DNA of 64,000 nt from Chelativorans sp. J32 (GTDB lineage: Bacteria; Pseudomonadota; Alphaproteobacteria; Rhizobiales; Rhizobiaceae). Shown in pieces: positions 52,210 to 61,180 of the stretch. Location: NCBI RefSeq assembly GCF_000518985.1, contig NZ_JAEQ01000021.1, positions 1 through 64,000 on the forward strand, in the 5' to 3' direction. The position numbers and the translations under genes were made by a program. Every line of letters starts with the position of its first letter. The first letter of the stretch is position 1. The notes below the pieces were generated by a model, which had not been told where the DNA came from, made no database searches, and saw only the letters and a program-made list of their open reading frames with translations.

Positions 52210-53016
52210 TCAGTTGGATTTGGTGCGCAGGCCGGACAGCCGGGAAAGCAAATTCTCGCGCGAGATCTCGCCGAGATGAGCGTGCTGCAGCATGCCTTCC
52301 GCATCAATGAAAAGGGTCGCGGGGAGCCCCGGCGCGCCATAGTGGCGGGCGAGATCACCGAACCGATCGAAAAGAACGAGATCGAGTGCAATTTCCGCAT
52401 TGGCGAGGTAGTTTTCGATCGCTGCTCGGCTTTCGCCTTGGTTCGCAAAGACGAAGTCGATATCGGCGGAATCATTGGCAATCTCCGCCATCATCGGCAT
52501 CTCGCGTCTGCAGGGTGGACACCAGGTGGCCCAGAGGTTGATCACTTTCGGGATTCCGGGAGTGCCGTCCAACTCATGATCGCCACCGGCCAACGTCTCC
52601 AGGGCAATGGCGGGAAGGGAAATGGAGGGAGCGGTTCCGCTGATCCGCCAGGCTGTGTTCCATACCACCAGCGCCGCAGTGAGTGGCAACAGGGCCCAGA
52701 GGCGCTGGCGTGCTGTTCGGAGGCCGACAAGCAGGCAAAGCAGCACAGCGGCAAGCCCGGCAGGCCAGAAGAAGCCTCCCTCCCAAAATGCAAATGCACG
52801 GATCGGATCTTGCGCGAAGATGCGCCAGTGAATCAGAACGTGTCCCAGGCGAGCCGCTGCAATGGATCCAAGAAGGACCCACCAGGACCATGGAAGGAAA
52901 CGCTCGTCGACCCGGCGCGCGAGCAATCCCGTGATCAGGATGAATACAAACATGCCGAGAATCACGGCGAAGCGGTCTGCTGCGAGAACCAGCGGCCCAA
53001 TGGATACGGCGTTCAT
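52210..53016 (-). CDS. TlpA-like thioredoxin with N-terminal Lgt-like membrane domain
   Basis: A 268-residue fusion. The N-terminal ~125 residues hold about four membrane helices and resemble prolipoprotein diacylglyceryl transferase (Lgt): LVLAADRFAVILGMFVFILI, AARLGHVLIHWRIFAQDP, WEGGFFWPAGLAAVLLCLLV. The C-terminal ~140 residues are a periplasmic TlpA/ResA thioredoxin with active site VINLWATWCPPCRREMPMMA and the cis-Pro loop GAPGLPATLFIDAEGML. It lies between dsbD and the DsbA-like gene with gaps of 1 and 15 bp, so DsbD probably reduces it. The Lgt-like part lacks most Lgt catalytic residues and may serve only as anchor. Confidence 0.85.
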   Translation of the reverse strand: MNAVSIGPLVLAADRFAVILGMFVFILITGLLARRVDERFLPWSWWVLLGSIAAARLGHVLIHWRIFAQDPIRAFAFWEGGFFWPAGLAAVLLCLLVGLRTARQRLWALLPLTAALVVWNTAWRISGTAPSISLPAIALETLAGGDHELDGTPGIPKVINLWATWCPPCRREMPMMAEIANDSADIDFVFANQGESRAAIENYLANAEIALDLVLFDRFGDLARHYGAPGLPATLFIDAEGMLQHAHLGEISRENLLSRLSGLRTKSN

Positions 53017-53017
53017 G

Positions 53018-54832
53018 TCATCTGCTCTCCGAGCGATGAGCCGAAGATGTCAGGGATTCGATGCTGATGTCGCCGACCAATCGTGTCCCTGGAACCTCGC
53101 GTGTTCCCCTGAAGAACAGCATGGTGGGTGGCCCGACTACGCCAAGCTGCTTCGTAAGCAGGGCGCTTTCCTCATCAAAGTCCGTTAGGTCAGCCTTCAC
53201 GAGTTGGAACTCTGACAAGGTCTCCCGCACTCCGCGATCCGGAAGAACTGCACGCTCGATTGTGCGACAGGTTGTGCACCATTCGGCGGTGAAATAGATC
53301 AGGGAGGGCCGTCCATCGGCAGCAGCAATCGTCTTCTGAAGTTGCGGCAGCGAATTGGCCTGTGCGAAATCCAGTTCTCCTTGCGTTTGACCCGCCGCAC
53401 CGCGGCCGGCAAAAATCGCAAGGGGGCGTAGCGGGTCCCTGGCACCTGCAGCCACACCGACCATCAAAATAGCGCCATAGATTAGGGCGACGGCACCCAC
53501 CGCTCGTCCTGCGGCAAGCGCGGGGCCGCGGGACGGAGTGGGTGTCAGCGTGAAGCTCGCCAGTCCGACAAGCAAGACTGCCCACAGCGCCAGATCAATT
53601 CCGGGCGGCAGTAACGGAGTGGCAACCCAGATTGCACTTGCCAGGAGCAGAAAACCAAACAGGCTCCTGACGCTCTTCATCCAGACGCCAGCTCGGGGCA
53701 GCGTGCCCCCTCCCAGAGTTCCCAACGCAATCAGCGGCAATCCCTTGCCGATCGCAAGCGCAAACAGCGCCGATGCTCCGAGCGAGACATCCCCGGTTTG
53801 CGCAATATACAGCAAGGCACCCGCCAGCGGGGGTGTGACACACGGCCCGACGATCAAGGCCGACGAGAAGCCAAGTAGCGCCGCCGCTCCCATGGTGCCG
53901 CCCAGCCGGCCGGTTTGCCTGACGACCGCACTCGTCCAAGCAGTAGGCAACTGGAGCTCGAACAGCCCGAACATGGGAAGCGCCAGGATTACGAAGACCA
54001 CGGCGATCACGCCCGTGGTCCAGGAAGACTGAAGCACCATCTGGAGGTTTTGCCCTGACCACCCGGCGATTGCTCCCAGGATCGCGAATGCGGTCGCCAG
54101 GCCAACAACATAGGAAGTCGACAATGCAAACCCGCGCCTCGGTGTCAGACGCTCGCTTTCGCGTGCCAAGGCTCCCGCAAGGATCGGATACATCGGAAGG
54201 ACGCATGGCGTAAACGCGAGGAGGACACCAAGAAGAGGGAACATCGCCAGCACCAGAAGTGCGCCACCCTGGCCCTTAAGCGATTGTACGAGTCCCTCGT
54301 CCTCTGCAGCGTCCAGTTGTTGCGTCGGATTCTGCAGCGACGCTGCGGCGCTCTGCCGCGACGGCGACTCAGTAGACCACTGGCCTGCCGCTGATCCGGG
54401 AGTCGAAGAGCCGGAAACCGCAAGCGTGAGCGGGTCAACAATCCGCCGCTCCGGAGCATAGCATATGCCATCCTCCTGACACCCCTGATAGGTGATCTCG
54501 ATCGGACTCGGACCGGTATGGGCAATCGTCGCATCAGCCCGGTCGTAATAGATCTCCGAGCGCCCGAAGTTCGGGTCGTCCTTTTTAATCCCAGGAGGGG
54601 TCGTAACGGGTAATTCAGCCCCACTTTCCGAGCGTGCGGTCAGTCGGTCGCGATAAAGATAATAGCCATCAGCAATAATCCATTCCACCGCGAGCGATCC
54701 GCCCTGACCCCGAGATACTGACATGGCGAATGCGTCATCAACACTGAGGGGCTCCTGGAGCGGTTCGCCAATGGCTAGGGAGTTCGCCTGAAACACGAGG
54801 CTGACGAGGATGGCAAAGACCGTCTTTCTCAT
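53018..54832 (-). CDS. dsbD: Protein-disulfide reductase DsbD (ScsB-like)
   Basis: A 604-residue membrane reductase with the three DsbD domains. The periplasmic alpha domain (~25-150) has the cysteine pair in TYQGCQEDGICYAPERRIVD. The eight-helix beta domain includes LLGVLLAFTPCVLPMYPILA and FSSALIVGPCVTPPLAGALL with its two cysteines. The gamma thioredoxin domain has YFTAEWCTTCRTIERAVLPD (CTTC). It carries electrons from cytoplasmic thioredoxin to periplasmic partners, here probably the TlpA-like and DsbA-like proteins encoded just downstream. It is divergent from the L,D-transpeptidase operon, with a CTTAAG-N5-CTTAAG box between them. Confidence 0.93.
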   Translation of the reverse strand: MRKTVFAILVSLVFQANSLAIGEPLQEPLSVDDAFAMSVSRGQGGSLAVEWIIADGYYLYRDRLTARSESGAELPVTTPPGIKKDDPNFGRSEIYYDRADATIAHTGPSPIEITYQGCQEDGICYAPERRIVDPLTLAVSGSSTPGSAAGQWSTESPSRQSAAASLQNPTQQLDAAEDEGLVQSLKGQGGALLVLAMFPLLGVLLAFTPCVLPMYPILAGALARESERLTPRRGFALSTSYVVGLATAFAILGAIAGWSGQNLQMVLQSSWTTGVIAVVFVILALPMFGLFELQLPTAWTSAVVRQTGRLGGTMGAAALLGFSSALIVGPCVTPPLAGALLYIAQTGDVSLGASALFALAIGKGLPLIALGTLGGGTLPRAGVWMKSVRSLFGFLLLASAIWVATPLLPPGIDLALWAVLLVGLASFTLTPTPSRGPALAAGRAVGAVALIYGAILMVGVAAGARDPLRPLAIFAGRGAAGQTQGELDFAQANSLPQLQKTIAAADGRPSLIYFTAEWCTTCRTIERAVLPDRGVRETLSEFQLVKADLTDFDEESALLTKQLGVVGPPTMLFFRGTREVPGTRLVGDISIESLTSSAHRSESR

Positions 54833-54891
54833 TGCACCTATCCGTCGCCCTACACGGGCGTGAACTGTTTTTGGGTGGGTGCTGTCCGGAC

Positions 54892-54908
54892 CTTAAGGCA
54901 GCCTTAAG
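54892..54908. promoter_or_regulatory. PmrA/QseB-type response-regulator box CTTAAG-N5-CTTAAG
   Basis: CTTAAG at 54892-54897 and 54903-54908 are separated by 5 bp (11-bp period), the architecture of PmrA/QseB-family binding sites; the whole 21-mer is nearly palindromic. It lies between the divergent dsbD and L,D-transpeptidase genes. A PmrA/QseB-like regulator is encoded in the second operon. Confidence 0.72.
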
Positions 54909-54956
54909 GTGAGGCGGCTGGGAAAGCGGTCCTGAAAACAGCAGAGGGTCCCTAGC

Positions 54957-55715
54957 ATGGCGCGCAGCCCCGATATCAAGGTTGAAAGCAACGAAGCAAC
55001 GAACAGGGGCACCGGTGGTGCTTTACGGCGGCGGGCGCTCCTGCTCGGCATGGGCGCGTTTGTCCTATCGGGTTGTGTCTCCGCACCGCGACAGAAACAG
55101 ACCGTGGCCCTTGAGCCCGCGCTTTCCCCGAAACCTGTCGTGCCGCCGATGTACTATGCGATGCCGCACGAGCGCTTTCCGATACCCGAAGTCGATGTGA
55201 CGCATCTTGATCAGCGCTTCTGGCGCGCCGAAGTGGACTATTCGACGGACGAGAAGCCCGGGACCTTGATTGTGGACACGCCTGCCAAGTATCTCTATCA
55301 CGTCAAGCCTGGTGGCCGCGCGACCCGCTATGGCATCGGAGTTGGCCGGGACGGCTTCGCGTGGGCCGGCCAGGCGATCGTCGCCTACAAGCGCGAGTGG
55401 CCCCGCTGGACGCCGCCGGATTCGATGGTGGAACGCCAGCCAGAACTTGAGCCCTACAGCATTGCGAACGGCGGAATGGATCCGGGACTGAAAAATCCGC
55501 TGGGCGCGCGCTCTCTCTATATCCATCAGAACGGAAAGGATACGCTTTACCGGGTTCATGGCACGCCAGAGGCTTTCAGCATCGGTAAGGCCGTCTCGTC
55601 GGGCTGCATCAGGCTCGTCAACCAAGACGTTATTCATCTCCATAGCGAGGTACGGGACGGAAGCTCGATCGTTGTGATCCCCGATCCTGCCATGGAGCAC
55701 CTGCTCGTGGGATGA
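54957..55715 (+). CDS. L,D-transpeptidase (YkuD family), lipoprotein
   Basis: A 252-residue cell-wall enzyme. The N-terminus carries GGALRRRALLLGMGAFVLSG followed by Cys, an LSGC lipobox preceded by arginines, so it is probably a lipoprotein. The YkuD catalytic motif is HGTPEAFSIGKAVSSGCIRL, with His and the nucleophilic Cys intact. Other family segments are DTPAKYLYHVKPGGRATRYG and MDPGLKNPLGARSLYIHQNG. It forms 3-3 peptidoglycan or lipoprotein crosslinks. It is the first gene of an operon with the two-component pair and a DsbA-like gene; its catalytic Cys may depend on periplasmic reductants. Confidence 0.9.
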   Translation: MARSPDIKVESNEATNRGTGGALRRRALLLGMGAFVLSGCVSAPRQKQTVALEPALSPKPVVPPMYYAMPHERFPIPEVDVTHLDQRFWRAEVDYSTDEKPGTLIVDTPAKYLYHVKPGGRATRYGIGVGRDGFAWAGQAIVAYKREWPRWTPPDSMVERQPELEPYSIANGGMDPGLKNPLGARSLYIHQNGKDTLYRVHGTPEAFSIGKAVSSGCIRLVNQDVIHLHSEVRDGSSIVVIPDPAMEHLLVG

Positions 55716-55742
55716 TCATCCGTAGAATGGTGAGGAGCGTAT

Positions 55743-56408
55743 ATGCGCATCCTGGTAGTCGAAGACGATCCTGTACTGCTTGATGGTCTATCAGCTGGTC
55801 TCGGCCTTGCAGGCTTTACCGTCGACGCGGTTGCCACCTGTGAGGACGCTTTTGCTGCCCTCGAAACGCACAAATACGGCACCGTGATCCTTGACCTGAT
55901 GCTACCCGATGGTTCGGGACTGGATGTGCTCGGATTCCTGAGGCAGCGAAGGGACGCAACGCCGGTGGTGCTGCTGACCGCGCGTGATCAGGTGCACGAT
56001 CGCATCGCGGGACTCGACGCTGGTGCCGATGACTATCTCGGCAAACCGTTCGACCTCGACGAGTTGGCCGCCCGGGTGCGCGCTGTCGCACGACGGGGAT
56101 CGGGACGTGCAACAGGTACATTGCATTGGCGGGGCGTCGTGCTCGATCCCGCAAGTCAGACCGCCAGCCTTGGCGGGAAGCTGCTTACATTGACGAGGCG
56201 GGAGTTCGGTATTCTCAGCACTCTGATGGAGCGCCCCGGGATGACGGTTTCCAAGGCCACGCTTGAGGAGACGTTATACGGGTGGCAGGAGGAGGTGGAA
56301 AGCAACGCCGTCGAGGTGCACATCCATAACCTCCGGTCGAAGCTCGGAACCGGTTATATCAAGACGGTTCGTGGCCTGGGGTACCGTCTCGCGGAGGAGA
56401 ACTCGTGA
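55743..56408 (+). CDS. OmpR/PmrA-QseB-type response regulator
   Basis: A 221-residue regulator. The receiver has MRILVVEDDPVLLDGLSAGL, the phospho-Asp in VILDLMLPDGSGLDVLGFLR and the Lys in DYLGKPFDLDELAARVRAVA. The winged helix has LTRREFGILSTLMERPGMTV, and WQEEVESNAVEVHIHNLRSK with TVRGLGYRLA, a stretch diagnostic of the PmrA/QseB/TctD subgroup. It overlaps the kinase gene by 4 bp. The matching CTTAAG-N5-CTTAAG box upstream of the operon supports autoregulation and control of dsbD. Confidence 0.92.
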   Translation: MRILVVEDDPVLLDGLSAGLGLAGFTVDAVATCEDAFAALETHKYGTVILDLMLPDGSGLDVLGFLRQRRDATPVVLLTARDQVHDRIAGLDAGADDYLGKPFDLDELAARVRAVARRGSGRATGTLHWRGVVLDPASQTASLGGKLLTLTRREFGILSTLMERPGMTVSKATLEETLYGWQEEVESNAVEVHIHNLRSKLGTGYIKTVRGLGYRLAEENS

Positions 56409-57745
56409 ACTCCATTCGAACGAGGCTCCTTGCGATCCTGATCGCGTCAACGGGGTTGGTCTGGCTCCTCGCCGTGGCCTGGATATATTTCAGCACGCAG
56501 GCCCAAGTGGAACGCGTGCTGGATGCGCGATTGATGGAAGCAGCGCGCATGGTCAATTCGCTGTTGGCCGAGCGAAGGATCGAACTTGCGCTTGCTGGAA
56601 ACGGCAGCGGTCCAATTGCCGAGGTTCAGTTCGAGGACGCAACATACGAACGGCAGCTGTCATGCCAGATATGGTCACTTGACGGCAGGCTGGTGGGGCG
56701 CTCTGAGCACGCACCCGAAGATCGGCTCACGGATTCCGGCAGCGGCTTCTCCGAAAGCGTAGTCAATGGCGAGGCGTGGCGTGTCTACGTGATCGAGAAC
56801 CCCCTTCTTGGTGTCCGTGTCATGGTCGGCGACAGCCTGCTGGTTCGCGACCGCCTTGTTGGCGGCGTCATAAAGGGGCTGGCCGTTCCAGCCGCACTGA
56901 TCCTTCCGTTTCTGGCTGGAGTTATCTGGGTGAGCGTCCGCCGAGGAATGTCGCCTCTGAACGAGATGGCAGGCGCGCTTTCCCGCCGAGAAGCGAGCGA
57001 CCTGCGACCTCTGCCGAACGAGAATTTACCGAAGGAGATTGCGCCGGCCATTCATGCGCTCAACGGGCTCTTCAGGCGCGTTGAGGAAGCGCGCGAGCGC
57101 GAGAAGAGCTTCACAGCTTTTGCAGCACATGAGCTCAAGACCCCATTGGCAGGTCTCAAAACGCAGGCTCAAGTGGCGCTCGCCAGCCATGATCGTCAGG
57201 TGCATGAGAACGCACTCCGGCAAATCGCGGCGGGTGTGGATCGTACCGCGAGGCTTGTGCGACAGTTGCTCGACCTGGCGGCCGTGGAAGCGGCAGACCG
57301 AACTCCTCACCTTGTTGAAGGCCGCCCACGGGAACTGGTCAGCCGCATCTTGGCCGACATGCCTGTCGAAAGAGATCGGGTGAAGGTGGAAGGCGATGTG
57401 AAGCAAGTCGCGGCGTTCGACGCCGTATTGCTTACATTGGCGGTGCGCAACCTTGTGGAGAACGCGCTCTGCCATTCTGAAGGCCCCGTGGTAGTCCGCA
57501 TTGAGGGCCGGAGCAGGACTGACATTTTGGTCGAAGATCAGGGCCCCGGGATACCTGCGGATGAACTTCCGCACGTGACCGATCGCTTCTTTCGCGGTCG
57601 CCAAAGGTCTTCCACGGGTAGTGGGCTTGGGCTTGCAATCGCGCAGGAGGCGATAGCCCGGATGGGCGGCGTCTTGTCGATCAGAAACCGAAACCCGCAC
57701 GGATTGGCTGCCACCCTGTCCTTCGCCGCAGAGGAGGAAAAATGA
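56405..57745 (+). CDS. Sensor histidine kinase (QseC/PmrB-like)
   Basis: A 446-residue membrane kinase with two helices (LLAILIASTGLVWLLAVAWI; GLAVPAALILPFLAGVIWVS) flanking a ~140-residue periplasmic sensor that carries a Cys (ERQLSCQIWSLDGRLVGRSE). A HAMP-like linker leads to the H-box FTAFAAHELKTPLAGLKTQA, then ATPase motifs NLVENALCHSEGP, EDQGPGIPADELPHVTDRFF and STGSGLGLAIAQEAIARMGG. Residues are intact for autophosphorylation. Overlap with both neighbours (4 bp each) shows translational coupling. The signal is unknown; periplasmic redox or envelope stress is suggested by the linked Dsb genes. Confidence 0.92.
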   Translation: MNSIRTRLLAILIASTGLVWLLAVAWIYFSTQAQVERVLDARLMEAARMVNSLLAERRIELALAGNGSGPIAEVQFEDATYERQLSCQIWSLDGRLVGRSEHAPEDRLTDSGSGFSESVVNGEAWRVYVIENPLLGVRVMVGDSLLVRDRLVGGVIKGLAVPAALILPFLAGVIWVSVRRGMSPLNEMAGALSRREASDLRPLPNENLPKEIAPAIHALNGLFRRVEEAREREKSFTAFAAHELKTPLAGLKTQAQVALASHDRQVHENALRQIAAGVDRTARLVRQLLDLAAVEAADRTPHLVEGRPRELVSRILADMPVERDRVKVEGDVKQVAAFDAVLLTLAVRNLVENALCHSEGPVVVRIEGRSRTDILVEDQGPGIPADELPHVTDRFFRGRQRSSTGSGLGLAIAQEAIARMGGVLSIRNRNPHGLAATLSFAAEEEK

Positions 57746-58344
57746 TATCCCGGCGCGGATTTCTGGTTGGTTCCGCGGCGACTTTGGCTCCCCATGCAGC
57801 CGAAGCACGACAGTCCCTTGAACTCTCTGATATTCTCTTCGATCCCGTACTGCCGGTGCTCGGTAACCCGCACGGAGATGTAACGGTAGCCGAGTTCTTC
57901 GACTATGCTTGCCCCTACTGCAAGGTCCTTCACCCGCACCTGAAGCGGATCGTCGAAGAGGATGGCGGCATCCGGCTCGTAATGAAGGACTGGCCAATCA
58001 ACGGCGATCTCGTGCTTTATGCATCCCGCATGGTTCTCGCGGCTGACCGGCTTGGCTACTATGCACCGGCGCACTCGGCCGTCCTGGAGATCGAGGGAGG
58101 ATTGGGGATGCGCCGGATTGACGACGCAATGCGGGCGCGAGACATCAATGTTGGCGAGGTCCGCGACGCGCTCGACGTTTATCTGACAGAGATCGACGCG
58201 CTGCTGGCACGCAACAGAATGCAGGCGCGCGCGCTTTCATTGCCAGGAACACCTGCGTTCATTATCGGATCGAAACTTTACCGACGGCAATTGGCTCCCG
58301 AAGAACTACACAGGGAAATTGCTGCAGCGCGCGGGGACCGCTAG
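57742..58344 (+). CDS. DsbA-family thiol:disulfide oxidoreductase
   Basis: A 200-residue thioredoxin-fold protein. The N-terminus MISRRGFLVGSAATLAPHAA has a twin Arg and probably a Tat signal. The mature part repeats the layout of the DsbA at 51583: DILFDPVLPVLGNPHGDVTV, active site EFFDYACPYCKVLHPHLKRI (CPYC), VMKDWPINGDLVLYASRMVL and the cis-Pro loop LPGTPAFIIGSKLYRR. It is translationally coupled to the kinase gene (4-bp overlap). With CPYC versus CPFC, the two DsbA paralogues of this locus may have different redox potentials and partners. Confidence 0.9.
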   Translation: MISRRGFLVGSAATLAPHAAEARQSLELSDILFDPVLPVLGNPHGDVTVAEFFDYACPYCKVLHPHLKRIVEEDGGIRLVMKDWPINGDLVLYASRMVLAADRLGYYAPAHSAVLEIEGGLGMRRIDDAMRARDINVGEVRDALDVYLTEIDALLARNRMQARALSLPGTPAFIIGSKLYRRQLAPEELHREIAAARGDR

Positions 58345-58880
58345 AGCAGTCCAGGAAGGGGGAGCCTTTTCCGTCTGGAATTACGTAAAAGGACGGAGAT
58401 CGATTCCGTGTCAGTCAGGCCGGAAACCTCGTTCGCTACCTAGATTGAACTTGTCGGATAGCTACGCTTCAGAACGCGCCTCCACATCGGTCATTCCAGT
58501 CAGGATCACGCGTTTGGGCAAGGCTCGGTGTGTTGAGCGCCTCTACGAATTAAGCGGAGGCGGTGAGCACTTCGGTAAAAGGTTCCAACTGTCCCGAATG
58601 ACTGCAAAAAATGCAGCAGCCGGAACGCTCAGTGATCCTCGAGATTAGCGCCCCGGCAAACCAGACCGACGAGTGCCACGCCCAGGTATCGCGGACCAGG
58701 CACTTGATCCACCAGCCCTGAAATCGTCTCATGCGAAATGCGCGGCGCATCGCTGTAGCGAGCTACGCTGCCCGCCCTTCTCCGGGGTAGGCAGCCGCGC
58801 TTCTCGAGGTGGAAGTCGCCCAGCCGGAATGAGGCCGGGCGTTGACCAGGATATGGCGGTTGGTGCTGTATGGCACTTCG
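58345..58880. other. 536-bp intergenic region
   Basis: This lies between the convergent DsbA-like and MFS genes. No frame gives a recognisable protein, and repeated GC-rich stretches near 58770-58840 look like decayed DNA. No terminator with a long stem or RNA gene is evident. Confidence 0.45.
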
Positions 58881-60101
58881 CTAAACATGGACGGGGACCG
58901 GCGCCGCGGTGGCCGCAGCACGCGGGCGCACGCCGGCTGTAATGATCGCCACTGCCAGGAACAAGATGGCGGCAGCCGAGGCGAAGACACCGGTCGCGCC
59001 ACTCAGTTCAAACATCAGGCCGCCGGCGGCCGCACCGATCGAGATCGCCAGCTGGATGGCCGCAACGATCAGCCCGCCTGCGCTTTCCGCCTGGTCGGGA
59101 ACGGTGCGGGTGAGCCAGGTGGACCAGGCGACCGGCACCGCCCCGAAGGCCAAGCCCCACAGGGTTACCATCGCTGCATCCGCGACCGGAGCATTGTCGA
59201 GGGTGACGAGGCCAAGCCCCAGCAGGCCCATCAGAAGGGGCATGGCAAACAGCGTCGCACGCAAGCTGCGCTCGATCATCAGGCCGGCTAGCAGTGTGCC
59301 GAGGAAATTGGCGACGCCAAAGCCCAGGAGAATAGCCGATACGGCTCCGATCTCCAACGCCGTCACCGTCTCGAGGAAAGGCCGGATATAGGTGAAGAAG
59401 GCGAAATGACCGGTGAAGACCAGCATGACGGCGAACATGCCAAGGCCGACACCGGGGCGCGCCAGCACCTCAGCCAATGTGCTCAGTCGTGTGGGAGCTG
59501 TCGGCGCCATGCGGGGAAGGGCAGCCAGCTGCGCCAGCAGCGCAACCAAACCCAAGCCGGCGGCAAAAAGGAAGACTGTACGCCAGCCAATGATCTCGCC
59601 GAGATAGCTGCCGACCGGCGCGGCGATGATTGTGGCCGCAGACACGCCGCTGAAGATCAGAGACAGCGCGCGCGGCACCATGGCCTCCGGCACCAGGCGC
59701 ATGGCGATTGCCGCGGACATGGACCAGAAGCCACCGAGCGCCACCCCAAGAAGCACGCGCCCAAGAAGCAGCAAAGGCAGGTTCGGAGCTGTTGCCACGA
59801 GAATATTCGAGATGACTAGAAGAGCCGAAAAGGCTAGCAGCACACGCCGCCGGTCGATGCCGCCTGTGGCGGAGGGAACCAGAAGCCCGGCCAGCAGGCC
59901 GACCACGGCTGTGGCCGTGACCGCTTGTCCCGCCATCCCTTCGGAAATGCCCATGTCCTTGGCCATCGGGGTAAGCAGGCTCGCCGGCAGGAACTCCGCC
60001 GTCACGAGACCAAAGACGCCCAATGCCACGGCCACGACACCGCCCCAGGCAGGCTCGGCGTGCGCCGTGGTGCCAGCAATAGGTTCTAAGCGTTCGCTCA
60101 T
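58881..60101 (-). CDS. MFS transporter, DHA1 type (drug/sugar efflux)
   Basis: A 406-residue transporter with about 12 helices. The A-motif-like region between helices 2 and 3 is LLVPSATGGIDRRRVLLAFS, shorter than the canonical form, and helix 4 starts LLGRVLLGVALGGFWSMSAA with the RxxxGxxxG pattern typical of DHA1 exporters (AraJ/YdhP-like). The N-terminus (AWGGVVAVALGVFGLVTAEF) and the C-terminal half (GVGLGMFAVMLVFTGHFAFF) are intact. It is divergent from an AraC regulator with an N-terminal cupin-like domain, so expression is probably inducible by an effector that it exports. Confidence 0.9.
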   Translation of the reverse strand: MSERLEPIAGTTAHAEPAWGGVVAVALGVFGLVTAEFLPASLLTPMAKDMGISEGMAGQAVTATAVVGLLAGLLVPSATGGIDRRRVLLAFSALLVISNILVATAPNLPLLLLGRVLLGVALGGFWSMSAAIAMRLVPEAMVPRALSLIFSGVSAATIIAAPVGSYLGEIIGWRTVFLFAAGLGLVALLAQLAALPRMAPTAPTRLSTLAEVLARPGVGLGMFAVMLVFTGHFAFFTYIRPFLETVTALEIGAVSAILLGFGVANFLGTLLAGLMIERSLRATLFAMPLLMGLLGLGLVTLDNAPVADAAMVTLWGLAFGAVPVAWSTWLTRTVPDQAESAGGLIVAAIQLAISIGAAAGGLMFELSGATGVFASAAAILFLAVAIITAGVRPRAAATAAPVPVHV

Positions 60102-60187
60102 TTGGTAAGCCCTTTCGTAAAGAGGGTTTTGCAGTGCAGCAAGATTTAGGTTTGAAAAGCCGGACGATCTATGTCATCTAGTCCTGA

Positions 60188-61180
60188 ATGCTTGATCGAA
60201 AATCCGATCCTTACACAAATGGCGACGGCTCACGCATTCCAGCCGACCTCGTGAGCGAATTGCTCATGGGAATGCGGCTGGTCGGAGTCGAGTATCGGCG
60301 CATCGAGATCACGCCTCCCTTCGGGCTGCGTTTTGGCACGGTGAACGGGCGGGCCCAGTTCCACTTCGTTGCACGCGGTCAGGTGTTCCTGCGATGCGGC
60401 CAAACCGTTCAGGCGATGAATGCGGGCGACGCGGTGCTTCTGCCGCGCGGCGGCTTACATGAGCTCGTTTCGGATGCGGAAGGTACCGGCCGCGACATCA
60501 CCGACTTCAACGCCGCTCCTCTCTGCCACAGCGTCAGCTCGATAAAGGCCTGCTCCGGCGAGGGCTGCCGTTCCTCGGATGCCCTCGTCTTCAGCGGTTG
60601 CATGGAATTCGATCTGGGCAGCATGCATCCGCTCGTGGGGTTGATGCCAGAGGTGATGCTGGTTGGCACCCTGCTCGATCGCTATCCCGAGGTGTTGCCG
60701 ATGCTTGAAGCTATGGAGCGCGAGGCGCATGGTGAACGCGCCGGCTTTGCGGGCGTGCTTGCGCGGCTGGCCGATGTCGTCTCGGCTTTCATCGTGCGGG
60801 CATGGGTGGAATGCGGGTGCGGGGATGCCAGCGGCTGGGTGGCGGCCTTGCGCGACCCGCGGCTCGGCCGGGTGATCGCGGCGATCCACCGCGATCCCGG
60901 ACGCGACTGGACGGTGGCGGAACTCGCGGCGGAAATGGGGAGCTCGCGTTCCGTGTTCGCGGCGCGGTTCCTGGCCGTAACGGGGATGACGCCGCTGCGT
61001 TATGTGACGGAGCTGCGCATGCGGCTTGCTGCGCAGTGGATCGGGCGCGAGCATATGCCGATCGAGACGGCTGCGCACCGGTTGGGTTATGGCTCGCAGG
61101 CCGCCTTCAGCCGCGCCTTCAAACGGGCGATGGGATATTCGCCCGGCGCGATGCGCGGCCAGAACTCCGCCGCCGCCTGA
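60188..61180 (+). CDS. AraC-family regulator with N-terminal cupin-like domain
   Basis: A 330-residue regulator. The N-terminal ~200 residues contain a cupin-type effector region (RAQFHFVARGQVFLRCGQTV, AMNAGDAVLLPRGGLHELVS). The C-terminal AraC double HTH is complete: DWTVAELAAEMGSSRSVFAA, FLAVTGMTPLRYVTELRMRL and LGYGSQAAFSRAFKRAMGYS. It is divergent from the MFS exporter with 86 bp between starts, which points to that gene as its target. No second target is nearby. Confidence 0.9.
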   Translation: MLDRKSDPYTNGDGSRIPADLVSELLMGMRLVGVEYRRIEITPPFGLRFGTVNGRAQFHFVARGQVFLRCGQTVQAMNAGDAVLLPRGGLHELVSDAEGTGRDITDFNAAPLCHSVSSIKACSGEGCRSSDALVFSGCMEFDLGSMHPLVGLMPEVMLVGTLLDRYPEVLPMLEAMEREAHGERAGFAGVLARLADVVSAFIVRAWVECGCGDASGWVAALRDPRLGRVIAAIHRDPGRDWTVAELAAEMGSSRSVFAARFLAVTGMTPLRYVTELRMRLAAQWIGREHMPIETAAHRLGYGSQAAFSRAFKRAMGYSPGAMRGQNSAAA

